The notes: generated by a model from the letters alone, not told the origin. DNA of 64,000 nt from Thermoleophilaceae bacterium (GCA_030447725.1 JAUJOQ010000004.1:227231-291230); one strand, 5' to 3'. Counted from the first letter of the stretch, positions 9,205 to 19,467 are shown. Numbers and translations are program-made.

Positions 9205-11289
9205 TTGACCGAGTTCCTGACCGACTACGGGATCATCGTTGCCCTGGCGTGTGCCGGCGCGGCGGTGCTCTATGGCATCTCCACCACGCGTTGGCTGCTT
9301 GCGAAGTCGCCCGGCAACGAGGAGATGGTCTCGATCTCGCAGGCCGTCCAGGAGGGCGCCGGCGCCTACCTCAACCGCCAGTATCAGATCATCGGCATCG
9401 TGGCCGTGGTCCTGGCCGTCCTCCTGGCCGTCGCGCTGGACATCGAGACCGCGATCGGATTCGCGATCGGCGGCGCCTTCTCGGGCGCGGCGGGCTACAT
9501 CGGCATGAACGTGTCGGTGAGGGCCAACGCCCGTGTGGCCGAGAGCGCCCGCGGAGGCGTCGGTTCGGCCTTGGACGTGGCTTTCAAGGGCGGCGCGATC
9601 ACCGGCATGCTCGTGGCGGGACTGGCCCTGCTCGGCGTGGCCGGCTACTACGGCGTGCTGCTACTGGCCGGCGTGGAGGAGAAGGAGGCCATCGACGCGC
9701 TCGTGGGCCTGGGCTTCGGCGGCTCGCTGATCTCCGTGTTCGCCCGTCTCGGCGGCGGCATCTTCACCAAGGCCGCTGACGTGGGCGCGGACATCGTCGG
9801 CAAGATCGAGGCCGGAATCCCCGAGGACGACCCCCGCAACCCCGCCGTGATCGCCGACAACGTCGGCGACAACGTGGGCGACTGCGCCGGCATGGCGGCC
9901 GACCTCTTCGAGACCTACGCGGTGACCGCGGTCGCCGTGATGCTGCTCGGGGTGCTGACCTTCAGCGAGTTGGGCGCCGTCACCGTCTATCCGCTGGTGA
10001 TCGGCGGCGTGTCGATCCTGGCCTCGATCGTCGGCACGTTCGCGGTGCGCAGCCGGCAGGGCAACGTGGAGCGCGCCCTCTACCAGGGCCTGATCGTCTC
10101 CGGCGTGCTGGCCGCGCTGGCCTTCCTCCCGATCACATTGGCGCTGATGGACGACCTGTCCTTCCAGGGCGGCGCCTCGGAGCTGATAACCGGCGGTGGC
10201 GCAGTGGCCAGCGGCTTCGACTTCTGGCTCTGCACCCTGATCGGCATCGGCATCACCGCCGGGCTGTTCGTGATCACCGACTACTACACGTCCACGCGCT
10301 TCCGGCCGGTGAGGACCACCGCCCGGGCCTCGCAGACGGGTCACGCCACCAACATCATCCAGGGCCTGGCCCAGGGCTTTCAGTCCACTGCGGCGCCGGC
10401 GATCCTGCTGGCTCTTGGCATCCTGGCCGCGAACGAGCTGGCCGGCATCTACGGCATCGGGGTGGCCGTGATGGCGCAGCTCTCGCTCACCGGGCTGATC
10501 GTGGCGCTCGACGCCTTCGGCCCGATCACCGACAACGCCGGCGGCATCGCCGAGATGGCGGAGTTGCCCCAGGACGTGCGCGACGTGACCGATCCCCTCG
10601 ATGCGGTCGGCAACACCACCAAGGCGGTGACCAAGGGCTATGCGATCGGATCGGCCGTGCTGGCCGCCCTCGTGCTGTTCGCGGCCTTCATCGAAGAGCT
10701 GCGCGCGGAGGCGTCCAGGGAAGGTGAGGTGCTGCAGGGCTTCGACATCTCGCAGCCCGAGGTACTCGTCGGGCTGCTGATCGGCGGCATGATGGTGTTC
10801 CTGTTCGTGGCCTTCTCGATCGAGTCGGTCGGTCGCGCCGGTGGCCTGGTGGTGGAGGAGGTCCGCCGCCAGTTCAAGGAGAAGCCGGGCATCATGGACC
10901 GCTCCGAGAAGCCCGACTACGCGAACTGCGTGTCGATCGTGACCACCGCCGCCCAGAAGGAGATGATCGCCCCTGCGCTCATCCCGATCGTTGTGACGGT
11001 GGTCGTGGGCGTCCTGTCCTACCAGGCCCTCGGCGGCCTGCTGATCGGCGTGATCATCGTCGGCTTCTTCACGGCGGTCTCCATGACCGCCGGAGGTGGC
11101 GCCTGGGACAACGCCAAGAAGCTGATCGAGGACGGCGAGTATGGAGGCAAGGGCTCCGAGGCCCACGAGGCCTCGGTGACCGGCGACACCGTCGGTGACC
11201 CCTACAAGGACACCGCCGGGCCGGCGATCAACCCGATGATCAAGGTGGCGAACATCGTCGCGATTCTGATCATCCCGTTCCTGGTCTAG
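9205..11289 (+). CDS. hppA: membrane-bound proton-translocating pyrophosphatase (K+-insensitive signature)
   Basis: [64 protein letters not shown] start at 9205 preceded by GGAGG at 9191-9195; the ORF track starts at GTG 9163. Confidence 0.95.
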   Translation: MTEFLTDYGIIVALACAGAAVLYGISTTRWLLAKSPGNEEMVSISQAVQEGAGAYLNRQYQIIGIVAVVLAVLLAVALDIETAIGFAIGGAFSGAAGYIGMNVSVRANARVAESARGGVGSALDVAFKGGAITGMLVAGLALLGVAGYYGVLLLAGVEEKEAIDALVGLGFGGSLISVFARLGGGIFTKAADVGADIVGKIEAGIPEDDPRNPAVIADNVGDNVGDCAGMAADLFETYAVTAVAVMLLGVLTFSELGAVTVYPLVIGGVSILASIVGTFAVRSRQGNVERALYQGLIVSGVLAALAFLPITLALMDDLSFQGGASELITGGGAVASGFDFWLCTLIGIGITAGLFVITDYYTSTRFRPVRTTARASQTGHATNIIQGLAQGFQSTAAPAILLALGILAANELAGIYGIGVAVMAQLSLTGLIVALDAFGPITDNAGGIAEMAELPQDVRDVTDPLDAVGNTTKAVTKGYAIGSAVLAALVLFAAFIEELRAEASREGEVLQGFDISQPEVLVGLLIGGMMVFLFVAFSIESVGRAGGLVVEEVRRQFKEKPGIMDRSEKPDYANCVSIVTTAAQKEMIAPALIPIVVTVVVGVLSYQALGGLLIGVIIVGFFTAVSMTAGGGAWDNAKKLIEDGEYGGKGSEAHEASVTGDTVGDPYKDTAGPAINPMIKVANIVAILIIPFLV

Positions 11290-11388
11290 CGATACGTCGC
11301 TGGCTGGTCGCCAGGGCGGAGGGCTCGGCTGGGGCCGTATTTCTTAACGCCGGGGGACGGGCGCCTGGTGACTCTGTAGCTTCCGCCC

Positions 11389-13272
11389 GTGGCTGAGAGG
11401 CGCCCCAAGGACACCGGCCTCGAGCGGGTGCTCGGCACGGGGGCTCTGTTCAGCACCGCCTACGGCAACGTGGGCAGCTCGATCTACTACGCGCTCGGGC
11501 TGGTCGCGATCTTCGCCCTGGGCATGACGCCGGTGGTGTTTCTGATCGCCGGCCTGATCTTCCTCTGCACCGCGGCGACCTACACCGAGGCGACGACGAT
11601 GTATCCGGAGGCCGGCGGCTCCTCGTCGTTCGCGCGACGCGCCTTCAACGAGTTCTGGTCGGCAGTGACGGCGTGGGGCCAGATGCTCAACTACATCATC
11701 ACCGTCGCGATCTCGGCGTTCTTCTTGCCCCACTACCTCGGGATCGTCTGGGAGCCGCTGCTCACGGCGCCTGGGGACATCATCGCCGGGATCGCGGTGG
11801 TGGTCTTTCTCGGCGCGGTCAACGTGTTCGGCGCACGGGAGGCCGCCAGCCTCAACGTCGTGCTTGCCGTGGCCGATTTCCTCACCCAGGTGGCGCTCGT
11901 GGTGCTGGGCATCGTGCTGGTGCTGTCGCCCGAGACGCTGGTGGAGAACGTGGACTTCGGCGTGTCGCCGACGCTGAGCGACTTCCTGATCGCGATTCCC
12001 GTCGGGATGGTGGCCTTCACCGGCATCGACACGATCTCCAACATGGCGGAGGAGGCGCGCGACTACGGCGAGACGGTCCCGCGCGCGATGAGCGGGGTGG
12101 TGGTCGCCGTGATGACGATCTCGCTGACCCTGCCGGCGGTCGCGCTGTCGGCGATGCCCGTAGAGGACGGGCGCACGCTGCTCGCTCTCGGACCCGAGGA
12201 GGGCGGGTTCGCAGACAATCCGGTGCTCGGCGTCGTGCAGAATCTGCGTCTGGGCTCGCTCGAGCCGATCGCCGAGATCTACGTCGGGCTGCTGGCCGCC
12301 ACGATCCTGCTCGTAGCCACCAACGCCGGGCTGATCGGGCTGTCGCGGCTGAGCTACTCGATGGGCCAGTACCGCCAGCTGCCCGAGCGCCTGCGCCGGC
12401 TTCACCCGCGCTTCCGGACCCCCTACGTGGCGATCATCGTGTTCGGCCTGCTCGCCTGCGTGACGATCCTCCCGGGACAGGCCGAGTTCCTCGGCACCGT
12501 GTACGCCTTCGGCGCGATGCTGGGATTCACGGTCGCTCACGCATCGGTGATAGCGCTGCGCTTCCGGCATCCGGACGCCGAGCGCCCCTATCGTTCGCCC
12601 TGGAACGTGCGCGTGCGCGGCACCGAGGTGCCGATGACCGCCGTGTTCGGAGGCCTCGGCACCGGGGCGGCCTTCGTGGTCGTGACAGTGCTCAACGTCG
12701 AGACCATGATCATTGGCGGGCTCTGGATATCGATGGGGATCGCCGTCTACGTGATCTACAGGCGCCGCCAGGGGCTGACCCTGCGAGAGACCAACAAGAT
12801 CGTGATGCCGAAGCCCGTGGTCGAGCACGAGGTGGAGTACGAGTCGGTGCTCGTGGCCTTCGAGGACGGGCGCTTCTCGGGGGCGGCGGTCTCGACAGCC
12901 TCCCGGCTCGCGGCCCGCAGACGGCGCGGCATCCACGTGCTGGTCACGATCTCCGTGCCACCCAACTCGCCGATCGACGCCGCGATGCCCGAGCAGGAGG
13001 CCCTCGCGCAGACGGCCATCGACTCCGCCCGAGTGCGAGGCGGGCGCCGTGTGACCGGACATTGGGAGAAGGTGCGGCCCGGACAGGCCGGCCGGCGGAT
13101 CACCGACGAGGCGAGAGAGATCAATGCGCGGGCGATCGTGATGACGCTGCCGCCGCGGCGCACGGGCTCGTCGCTGTTCGGCAAGACAGTCGAGACCGTA
13201 CTGTCCGACCGGCCCTGCCGGGTGATCATCGATTCCTCGCCGAGGACCGAGGCGGCTGCCACCGACGGGTGA
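11389..13272 (+). CDS. APC superfamily permease with C-terminal universal-stress-protein-like domain
   Basis: FSTAYGNVGSSIYYALGLVAIFALGMTPVVFLIAGL... about 12 hydrophobic segments; C-terminal YESVLVAFEDGRFSGAAVSTASRLAARRRRGIHVLVTI. Confidence 0.85.
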   Translation: MAERRPKDTGLERVLGTGALFSTAYGNVGSSIYYALGLVAIFALGMTPVVFLIAGLIFLCTAATYTEATTMYPEAGGSSSFARRAFNEFWSAVTAWGQMLNYIITVAISAFFLPHYLGIVWEPLLTAPGDIIAGIAVVVFLGAVNVFGAREAASLNVVLAVADFLTQVALVVLGIVLVLSPETLVENVDFGVSPTLSDFLIAIPVGMVAFTGIDTISNMAEEARDYGETVPRAMSGVVVAVMTISLTLPAVALSAMPVEDGRTLLALGPEEGGFADNPVLGVVQNLRLGSLEPIAEIYVGLLAATILLVATNAGLIGLSRLSYSMGQYRQLPERLRRLHPRFRTPYVAIIVFGLLACVTILPGQAEFLGTVYAFGAMLGFTVAHASVIALRFRHPDAERPYRSPWNVRVRGTEVPMTAVFGGLGTGAAFVVVTVLNVETMIIGGLWISMGIAVYVIYRRRQGLTLRETNKIVMPKPVVEHEVEYESVLVAFEDGRFSGAAVSTASRLAARRRRGIHVLVTISVPPNSPIDAAMPEQEALAQTAIDSARVRGGRRVTGHWEKVRPGQAGRRITDEAREINARAIVMTLPPRRTGSSLFGKTVETVLSDRPCRVIIDSSPRTEAAATDG

Positions 13273-13291
13273 CGAGCCTAGGATCAGGTCC

Positions 13292-13477
13292 ATGAGCCGC
13301 GGCTACCTGCTCGCGACGCGCGCCCTCGGCGCCCTTCTGCTCCTGGCCGGGCTGGCGATGGCCGGCACGGCGCTGGCGCAGGGGGGTGGACCGCTCGCCG
13401 TGGGGGTGATCATCGGCATCGCATTTGTCCTGGCCGGCGGTGGCAGGCTCTGGCTCGCGCGTGGCGGAGGGCCGTGA
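13292..13477 (+). CDS. small membrane protein (61 aa)
   Basis: Two hydrophobic segments; ATGA-type coupling to the downstream permease. Confidence 0.5.
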   Translation: MSRGYLLATRALGALLLLAGLAMAGTALAQGGGPLAVGVIIGIAFVLAGGGRLWLARGGGP

Positions 13478-15432
13478 GCCCGCAGCGCGACGGTGGCGGC
13501 CGGGTGCGGGAGGGGTTGCGGCGCAGCTCCGAGCAGGCCGACGCTCGGATAGCCCGCAGCCTCGGTGAGCCGGCGCTGTTTGCGATCGCGCTCAGTGGCA
13601 TCGGGGCAGCCATCTACTTCGCCCTCGGAGTCGTTGCGGGCGACGCGCTGGGGCTGACCCCCGTTGTCTTCCTGGTGGCCGCCCTGCTGTTCGTCGTCAC
13701 GATGCTCACCTACGTCGAGGGAAACTCCCTGCACCCTGAGCGTGGCGGTGCATCGACCTTCGCGCGGTACGCCTTCAACGAGCTCTGGAGCTTCGTGGCC
13801 GGATGGGCCATCCTGCTCGACTATCTGATCGTGATGGCGATCGGGGCCTTCGCGGTGTCGCACTATCTGAGCGCGTTCTGGGGCCCGGCGGCCGATCCGG
13901 GGATCGAGTTGGTGATCACGGCAGCGACGCTCGCGTTCGTCGCCTGGCGCAACGTCGAGGGGCTGACTGCCGAGCGGCTGCGCTTCGTCCTGCGGCTGTC
14001 CCTGGCAAGCCTGGTGCTGATGATCGCGATCATCGTCTTCGGCGCCGCCACGCTGTTCGACGCCGGCGCAGTGATCGACTCGATCGATCTCGGCACCGCC
14101 CCCGGCTGGGACGACCTGATCTTTGCGGCGGCGGTGGCCACGGTGGCCACGACGGCCATCGAAGCGGCGTCGGGGCTGGCTGGGGATCTGCGCGTGGGCC
14201 GTCGGGGGCTGCGCCGGGTCGTGACCGCCGGCGCGGGAGCGGTGTTGCTCGTATTCGGTGGGGTGTCGGCGATCGCCTTGATGGCTGTACCCGTGCGGGG
14301 CGGGGAGACCGAGCTCGGCACCCGTTTTCAGGATGCGCCCGTGCTCGGCGTCGTCTCGGCCTTCGACCCCGCGTGGGTAGCCGACGGCTTTCGCTATGCC
14401 GTTGGCGCGATGGGCGCGCTGGTGCTCGTGCAGGCCGTCAACGGTCAGATGCTCGGGCTCTCGCGGCTCTCGTACTCGCTTGCGACCAACCGGCAGGTCC
14501 CCAGCCTGGCCGGGCGACTGCACCCGCGCCGGTCTACGCCGTACGTGGCCATACTCGTCGCTGCGGCGCTGGCGTTCGCCCTCAGCATTCCCGACGTCGA
14601 TTTCGCGATAGGGATCTTCGCGTTCGGCGCGATGCTGGCGTTCACGATCGCCCACGTGGCGGTGATCGTCCTGCGCTTCCGCGAGCCGCACCGCGAGAGG
14701 GTGTTCAGGATTCCCCTCTCCATCCCTGTGGGCGGCGGCTCGGTTCCGCTGCCCGCGGCGCTCGGGGCGCTGCTGTCGGGCGCGGGCTGGTTGAGCGTGA
14801 TCGCGTTTCACGAGGGCGCGCGCGTGGTGGGCGGCCTTTGGATGGCGGCGGGCCTGGTGCTCTACGTCGTATATCGACGCAGCCAGGAAATGCCGCTCAC
14901 GAAGCGGTTCACCATTCCCGAGGAAGCTCTACGGGAGGCCAAGGACGTGCAGTACGGCAGCATCCTCGTCCCGGTGTTCGGCGTGGCGCTCGACGACGAC
15001 ATCGTGGGCACCGCCGGCAGGCTGGCGGCCGAGGAGGCCGGCGACGGCGAGGGCGGCGCCGTGCTGGAGGCGCTCTACGTGTTCGAGATACCGATGTCAC
15101 TGCCGATCGACGCGCGGGTGCCCGAAGAACGGGTGCAGAAGGCGCGGGAGACGCTGGCCCGCGCCAAGGAGGTCGGTGAGGAGTACCGAGGCGTGGAGGT
15201 GGCCACCGCCATGGTGCGCGGGCGTACCGCCGGCGGCGCGATCGTGACCGAGGCCCGCCGCCGCGGAGTCGAGGCGATCGTGCTGGCCGCCGAGGCGCCG
15301 AGTCGCATTCGCGGCGGTGGAACGATGGGCGGGCACGGTCTGGCCCGTGACCGCTTTGCGGGGGAGATCACCCGCTACGTGATCGAGAAGGCCGACTGCA
15401 AGGTGCTGCTCACCGCGCCGCCCGCGGATTGA
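13474..15432 (+). CDS. APC superfamily permease with C-terminal universal-stress-protein-like domain (paralog)
   Basis: LFAIALSGIGAAIYFALGVVAGDALGLTPVVFLVAALLF...; C-terminal QYGSILVPVFGVALDDDIVGTAGRLAAEEA. Confidence 0.85.
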   Translation: MSPQRDGGGRVREGLRRSSEQADARIARSLGEPALFAIALSGIGAAIYFALGVVAGDALGLTPVVFLVAALLFVVTMLTYVEGNSLHPERGGASTFARYAFNELWSFVAGWAILLDYLIVMAIGAFAVSHYLSAFWGPAADPGIELVITAATLAFVAWRNVEGLTAERLRFVLRLSLASLVLMIAIIVFGAATLFDAGAVIDSIDLGTAPGWDDLIFAAAVATVATTAIEAASGLAGDLRVGRRGLRRVVTAGAGAVLLVFGGVSAIALMAVPVRGGETELGTRFQDAPVLGVVSAFDPAWVADGFRYAVGAMGALVLVQAVNGQMLGLSRLSYSLATNRQVPSLAGRLHPRRSTPYVAILVAAALAFALSIPDVDFAIGIFAFGAMLAFTIAHVAVIVLRFREPHRERVFRIPLSIPVGGGSVPLPAALGALLSGAGWLSVIAFHEGARVVGGLWMAAGLVLYVVYRRSQEMPLTKRFTIPEEALREAKDVQYGSILVPVFGVALDDDIVGTAGRLAAEEAGDGEGGAVLEALYVFEIPMSLPIDARVPEERVQKARETLARAKEVGEEYRGVEVATAMVRGRTAGGAIVTEARRRGVEAIVLAAEAPSRIRGGGTMGGHGLARDRFAGEITRYVIEKADCKVLLTAPPAD

Positions 15433-15439
15433 GGTTAAG

Positions 15440-15690
15440 GTCCGGTGCTCGCCGGAACGACGTTCCGGCTGCGCTCCTCCCCCGGGGTCCGGTGCTCGCC
15501 GGAACGACGTTCCGGCTCTCCTCCCCCGGGTCCGGTAGGTCCGGTGCTCGCCGGAGAGCCATCCGTGCGGTGCTCGGCCGAGAGCCTGCGGTGCGGTGCT
15601 CGCCGGAACGACGTTCCGGCTGCGCTCCTCGCGAGGCGATCGGCCTGTGCTCCTCCGGCAACGTTCCGGCTGCGCTCCTTCCCGGGGGGC
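15440..15690 (+). repeat. Cluster of palindromic intergenic repeats (core CCGGAACGACGTTCCGG)
   Basis: Exact CCGGAACGACGTTCCGG at 15452-15468, 15499-15515 and 15603-15619; variant CCGGCAACGTTCCGG at 15655-15669; diverged units between. Confidence 0.85.
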
Positions 15691-15745
15691 GGCCCCTGCG
15701 GTCCAGGAGTCGCCCAGATGAGCAGCCGTGGCTATTGTGGGCGCC

Positions 15746-16192
15746 ATGTTCGTCTTGGTCGTGGGTTCCGGTCGCGTGGGCTCGGCAATCGCCAAGTCGA
15801 TGCTCGCCGAGGGTCACGACGTGTCCGTGCTCGACGAGAACCCGGAGGCCATCGCGCTTCTCAACCGGGGGCAGGATCTCAGCTGGGAGGACCTCGGCGG
15901 GTCGTTCACGGTTGGCACCGCCCTGGAGATCGACGCGTTGCTGGCCGCCGGAATCGACCGCGCGGACGCGTTCGTGGCCTCCACCGACGGTGACAACACC
16001 AACCTGGTGATCGCCCAGATCGCTCAGCGCCGCTTCGACGTGGAGCGGGTGGTGGTGCGCGTGCTCGATCCGGGCCGGGCCCGCTGGTACGCCGAGCAGG
16101 GCCTGCAGACCGTCTGCCCGACGCAGACAGCCATCGAGCTGCTCGAGGCCGCCGTGCGCGGTCAGATCTCCTTCGAGGGAGTATCCGGCTGA
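15746..16192 (+). CDS. TrkA-N (RCK/KTN) domain protein
   Basis: MFVLVVGSGRVGSAIAKSMLAEGHDVSVLDEN...DALLAAGIDRADAFVASTDGDNTNLVIAQIAQ. Confidence 0.88.
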   Translation: MFVLVVGSGRVGSAIAKSMLAEGHDVSVLDENPEAIALLNRGQDLSWEDLGGSFTVGTALEIDALLAAGIDRADAFVASTDGDNTNLVIAQIAQRRFDVERVVVRVLDPGRARWYAEQGLQTVCPTQTAIELLEAAVRGQISFEGVSG

Positions 16193-16208
16193 TGCGGGGC
16201 CGAAGCTG

Positions 16209-16895
16209 ATGTACATCCTGATCGTCGGCGCCGGCAAGGTCGGCTGGAACCTCGCGCGCGAGCTGGTCGAGAAGACGAACGAGGTGATCGTGATCGAGAG
16301 CAGCCGCCGCCGCTATGAGGTGGTGGAGGAGGAGCTCGAGCACTCGATCCAGTACGGCGACGGCACGGAGCTCTGGGTGCTCGAGCGTGCCGGCATCGAA
16401 CGGGCCGACCTCGTGATCGCGGTCACCGGCGATGACGAGGACAACATCTTGATCTGCCAGATGGCGCGCGAGAAGTACGGCGTGGACCGGGTGGTGGCCC
16501 GCTGCAACAACCCCCGCAACCTTCAGCACTTCGAGCTCCTGGGCGTCAAGCCGGCCATCTCGGCCACCGACTTGATCCTCCGGCTGATCGAGCACGAGGT
16601 ACCCAAGTACGGACTCGTGCATCTCCTGGATCTCAAGGAGGAGCGCCTCGAGATCATCGAGATGGAGGTCGCTGAGGGATCGGCCGCCGACGGCGCCAAG
16701 GTGGCGGACCTCGGCCTTCCCGACGGCTCGCTGGTGATCTCGATCCTGCGCGACGGCGGCGGGTTCGTGCCCAAGGGCGATTCGGTGATCCGCGCGGACG
16801 ACGAGGTGCTGTTGGTGCTCGACATCGGTCTCGAGGACTCGGTCACCGAGCGCTTCTCGCGCCGCGCGCCTGCGACCAGCGCCGATTTCCGCTAG
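16209..16895 (+). CDS. TrkA-family protein (TrkA-N plus TrkA-C)
   Basis: MYILIVGAGKVGWNLARELVEKTNEVIVIE...; C-terminal DGAKVADLGLPDGSLVISILRDGGGFVPKGDSVIRADDEVLLV. Confidence 0.9.
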   Translation: MYILIVGAGKVGWNLARELVEKTNEVIVIESSRRRYEVVEEELEHSIQYGDGTELWVLERAGIERADLVIAVTGDDEDNILICQMAREKYGVDRVVARCNNPRNLQHFELLGVKPAISATDLILRLIEHEVPKYGLVHLLDLKEERLEIIEMEVAEGSAADGAKVADLGLPDGSLVISILRDGGGFVPKGDSVIRADDEVLLVLDIGLEDSVTERFSRRAPATSADFR

Positions 16896-16897
16896 GG

Positions 16898-18127
16898 GTG
16901 TCCGTCCGGGAGGTCGACCACTTTCTCGTGGGCGGGGGACTGGCCGCAGCCATGTGCGCGCGCACGCTGCGGGACGAGGGGGCGGAGGGCGAGATCGTGC
17001 TCGTGGGCCGCGAGCCCGATGCGCCCTACCAACGGCCGCCGCTGTCGAAGGGATACCTGCGCGGCGAGAGCGCCCGCGCCGATGCTCTCGTGAGCGCTGA
17101 GGGATGGTGGGAGGACAACGACGTCGAGCTGCTCACGCGTACGAGCGTGATGAGGCTCGACCCGGTCGAGCGGCTGGCCACGCTCTCCACCAGGGAGCAG
17201 GTGCGCTTCGGCAAGGCGCTGCTGGCCACGGGCGCCAACGTCCGCCGACTGCGCGTGGAGGGGTCCGAGCTCGAGGGCATCCACTACCTGCGCGCCTTCG
17301 GCAACTCCGACGCGATCAGGGAGGACATCGCCGAGGCTGAGCAGGTGGTGATGATCGGCGGCAGCTACATCGGCTGCGAGGTGGCGGCGTCGCTCGTCGC
17401 CGGCTTCGACCGCCGCTGCGCCGTGGTGATGCAGGAAGAGGTCACGCTCCAGCGCTCGTTCGGGACCGAGATCGGCGGCTTCTTCGGCGGCCTTCTCACC
17501 GATCACGGGATCGCGGTTCACGGCACCGACGAACTGGAGCGCTTCGAGGGCTCCGCCGGCCGTGTCGGCCGCGTGGTCACCAAGCGCGGCCTGGAGCTGG
17601 AATGCGACTGCGTGGTGGTCGGCGCCGGCGTGATGCCCGACGTGATCTTGGCCCGCGCCGCGGGGCTCGACGTGGGCGAGTCGGGCGGCGTCCGTTGCTC
17701 GTCGCGGCTGGAGACCTCCGTGCCGGGCATCTACGCCGCCGGTGACATGTGCGAGTACGACAGCGTGGTGCACGGGCGCCCGATCCGTGTGGAGCACTCC
17801 GACGTGGCCGCCGAGCACGGAAAGACGGCGGCGCTGAACATGCTCGGCCGCGACGTGCCGCACGAGACCATCCCTTACTTCTTCTCCGACCTGGCCGACT
17901 GGGCCTCGATGGAGTACGTCGGACCGGGGTCCGGTGAGCCGGTCATCCGCGGCTCGTTGGAGGGCGGCGACTTCACGGCCTTCTACGTCGATGGCGGCCG
18001 GGTCACTGCCGCGCTCACCGTTGGGCGAAGTGACGACCTCGAACACGCGCGGCGTGTGATCCGCGCCGGCGACCACGTCGACGCCGCCAGGCTCGGCGAC
18101 GAGGGCAGCGACCTCGCCGTCCTTTAG
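16898..18127 (+). CDS. FAD-dependent NAD(P)-disulfide oxidoreductase (ferredoxin-reductase-like)
   Basis: HFLVGGGLAAAMCARTLRDEGAEGEIVLVGREPDAPYQRPPLSKGYL; VVMIGGSYIGCEVAASL; VPGIYAAGDMCEY. Confidence 0.88.
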   Translation: MSVREVDHFLVGGGLAAAMCARTLRDEGAEGEIVLVGREPDAPYQRPPLSKGYLRGESARADALVSAEGWWEDNDVELLTRTSVMRLDPVERLATLSTREQVRFGKALLATGANVRRLRVEGSELEGIHYLRAFGNSDAIREDIAEAEQVVMIGGSYIGCEVAASLVAGFDRRCAVVMQEEVTLQRSFGTEIGGFFGGLLTDHGIAVHGTDELERFEGSAGRVGRVVTKRGLELECDCVVVGAGVMPDVILARAAGLDVGESGGVRCSSRLETSVPGIYAAGDMCEYDSVVHGRPIRVEHSDVAAEHGKTAALNMLGRDVPHETIPYFFSDLADWASMEYVGPGSGEPVIRGSLEGGDFTAFYVDGGRVTAALTVGRSDDLEHARRVIRAGDHVDAARLGDEGSDLAVL

Positions 18128-18129
18128 CG

Positions 18130-19167
18130 GTGCCTCCTGCGATGGACGTTTCCGGCGAAGCCTCCCGCGGGGTCGAGGTCACGCTCCCGAGGCGCGAGAC
18201 GCCGGCCCTGGCGGTGCTGGCGCGCCGGCTGGCGATCGCCCTGGGTCTGATGGGCTTCGTGGCGCTCGTGTCGTGGCTCGGGAGGTCTGGCTACCGCGAC
18301 TCGGCGGGCGGCGAGGTGGGGCTGCTCGACGCCATCTACTACGCCACGGTGAGCATCACGACCACCGGCTACGGCGACGTCGTCCCCGTGACCGCGGAGG
18401 CGAGGCTGGTCACGACGCTGCTTGTGACGCCGGCGCGGGTACTGTTCCTGATCCTGCTGGTCGGCACCACGCTCGAGTTCCTCGCCGAGGACGCGCGTGA
18501 GAACCTCCGGGTCCGGCGCTGGAGGGCATCCTTGAAAGATCACACCATCGTCTGTGGCTTCGGAACCAAGGGCAGGAGCGCCGTAGACGCCGTGGTGGCC
18601 GGGGGGACGAGCCGCGAGCGGATCGTGGTGATCGACAACTCGCCCGACGCCCTCCAGGCCGCCCGCTCGGCCGGGATAGCCGCCGTCACGGGCAACGGCG
18701 AGGAGACCGCCGTGCTCGAGCAGGCCGGGATCGGAAAGGCGAGCGCCGTGGTGGTCGCCCCCGACCGCGACGACACGGCAGTCCTGATCACCCTCACCGC
18801 CCGTGAGCTCAACCGTGGCGTGACGATCGTGTCCGCCGTGCGCGAGGCCGAGAACGCGCACCTGCTGCGCCAGAGCGGCGCCGACTCGGTGATCACGTCG
18901 TCCGCAGCCGCCGGGCGGCTGCTGGGGCTCGCCACGGAGACCCCGCGTCTGGTCGAGGTGCTGGAGGACCTGCTGACCGTGGGCGAGGGCCTCGACCTGA
19001 TCGAGCGCGAACCGACCCAGGACGAGCTCGTCGGCCGGGGCTCCGCGCGAGGACAGCTCGTAGTCGCCGTGATCCGGGGCGGCGAGATGATCCGCTTCGA
19101 CGACCCACGGGCCGCGGAGCTGCGCTCAGGCGATCGGGTGGTCTGCGTGTGCAGCCAGCGCGTGTGA
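18130..19167 (+). CDS. potassium channel with TrkA-N domain
   Basis: TVSITTTGYGDVVPVTAEARL selectivity filter; HTIVCGFGTKGRSAVDAVVAGG Rossmann motif. Confidence 0.9.
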   Translation: MPPAMDVSGEASRGVEVTLPRRETPALAVLARRLAIALGLMGFVALVSWLGRSGYRDSAGGEVGLLDAIYYATVSITTTGYGDVVPVTAEARLVTTLLVTPARVLFLILLVGTTLEFLAEDARENLRVRRWRASLKDHTIVCGFGTKGRSAVDAVVAGGTSRERIVVIDNSPDALQAARSAGIAAVTGNGEETAVLEQAGIGKASAVVVAPDRDDTAVLITLTARELNRGVTIVSAVREAENAHLLRQSGADSVITSSAAAGRLLGLATETPRLVEVLEDLLTVGEGLDLIEREPTQDELVGRGSARGQLVVAVIRGGEMIRFDDPRAAELRSGDRVVCVCSQRV

Positions 19168-19228
19168 TCGCCGTATGTCCCCATAGGTCCCGGCCGGAAT
19201 CGCGGCTCTATAGTTCTCTGCTCTCCAG

Positions 19229-19299
19229 TGGGGACTGGTGTAACGGCAGCACGCCACTCTCTGGAAGTGGAAGTTGGGGTTCAAATCCCTGGTCCCCAG
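19229..19299 (+). tRNA. tRNA-Gln (anticodon CTG)
   Basis: Cloverleaf: TGGGGAC/GTCCCCA acceptor, CCACT-CTCTGGA-AGTGG anticodon arm, TGGGG-TTCAAAT-CCCTG T arm; U1-A72 typical of tRNA-Gln. Confidence 0.9.
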
Positions 19300-19467
19300 T
19301 ATCCGTCCGCGGTGCTCCACAACGGCATGCAATGAAGACCGACGAGCGCGCCGGTGACACCGCCGTGATCAAGGCCGATCTGGACAGGACCGGCGGCTAC
19401 AGGGGGTACTGCCCCATCACCGATCGCGCCCTCGGCGTCTCCGCCAGCCACTAGGAGGAAGGAACGC

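Noticed and set aside
11344-13293. Long antisense ORF (649 aa) opposite the first APC permease
   Set aside because: High-GC codon-complement artefact: His/Arg/Gly-rich low-complexity translation with no recognisable domain, while the plus strand encodes a clear permease.
19149-19454. 101-aa ORF crossing tRNA-Gln, including a 40-aa tail MKTDERAGDTAVIKADLDRTGGYRGYCPITDRALGVSASH
   Set aside because: Runs through a tRNA gene; no convincing RBS for the short internal ATG. Could be revisited with Ribo-seq.
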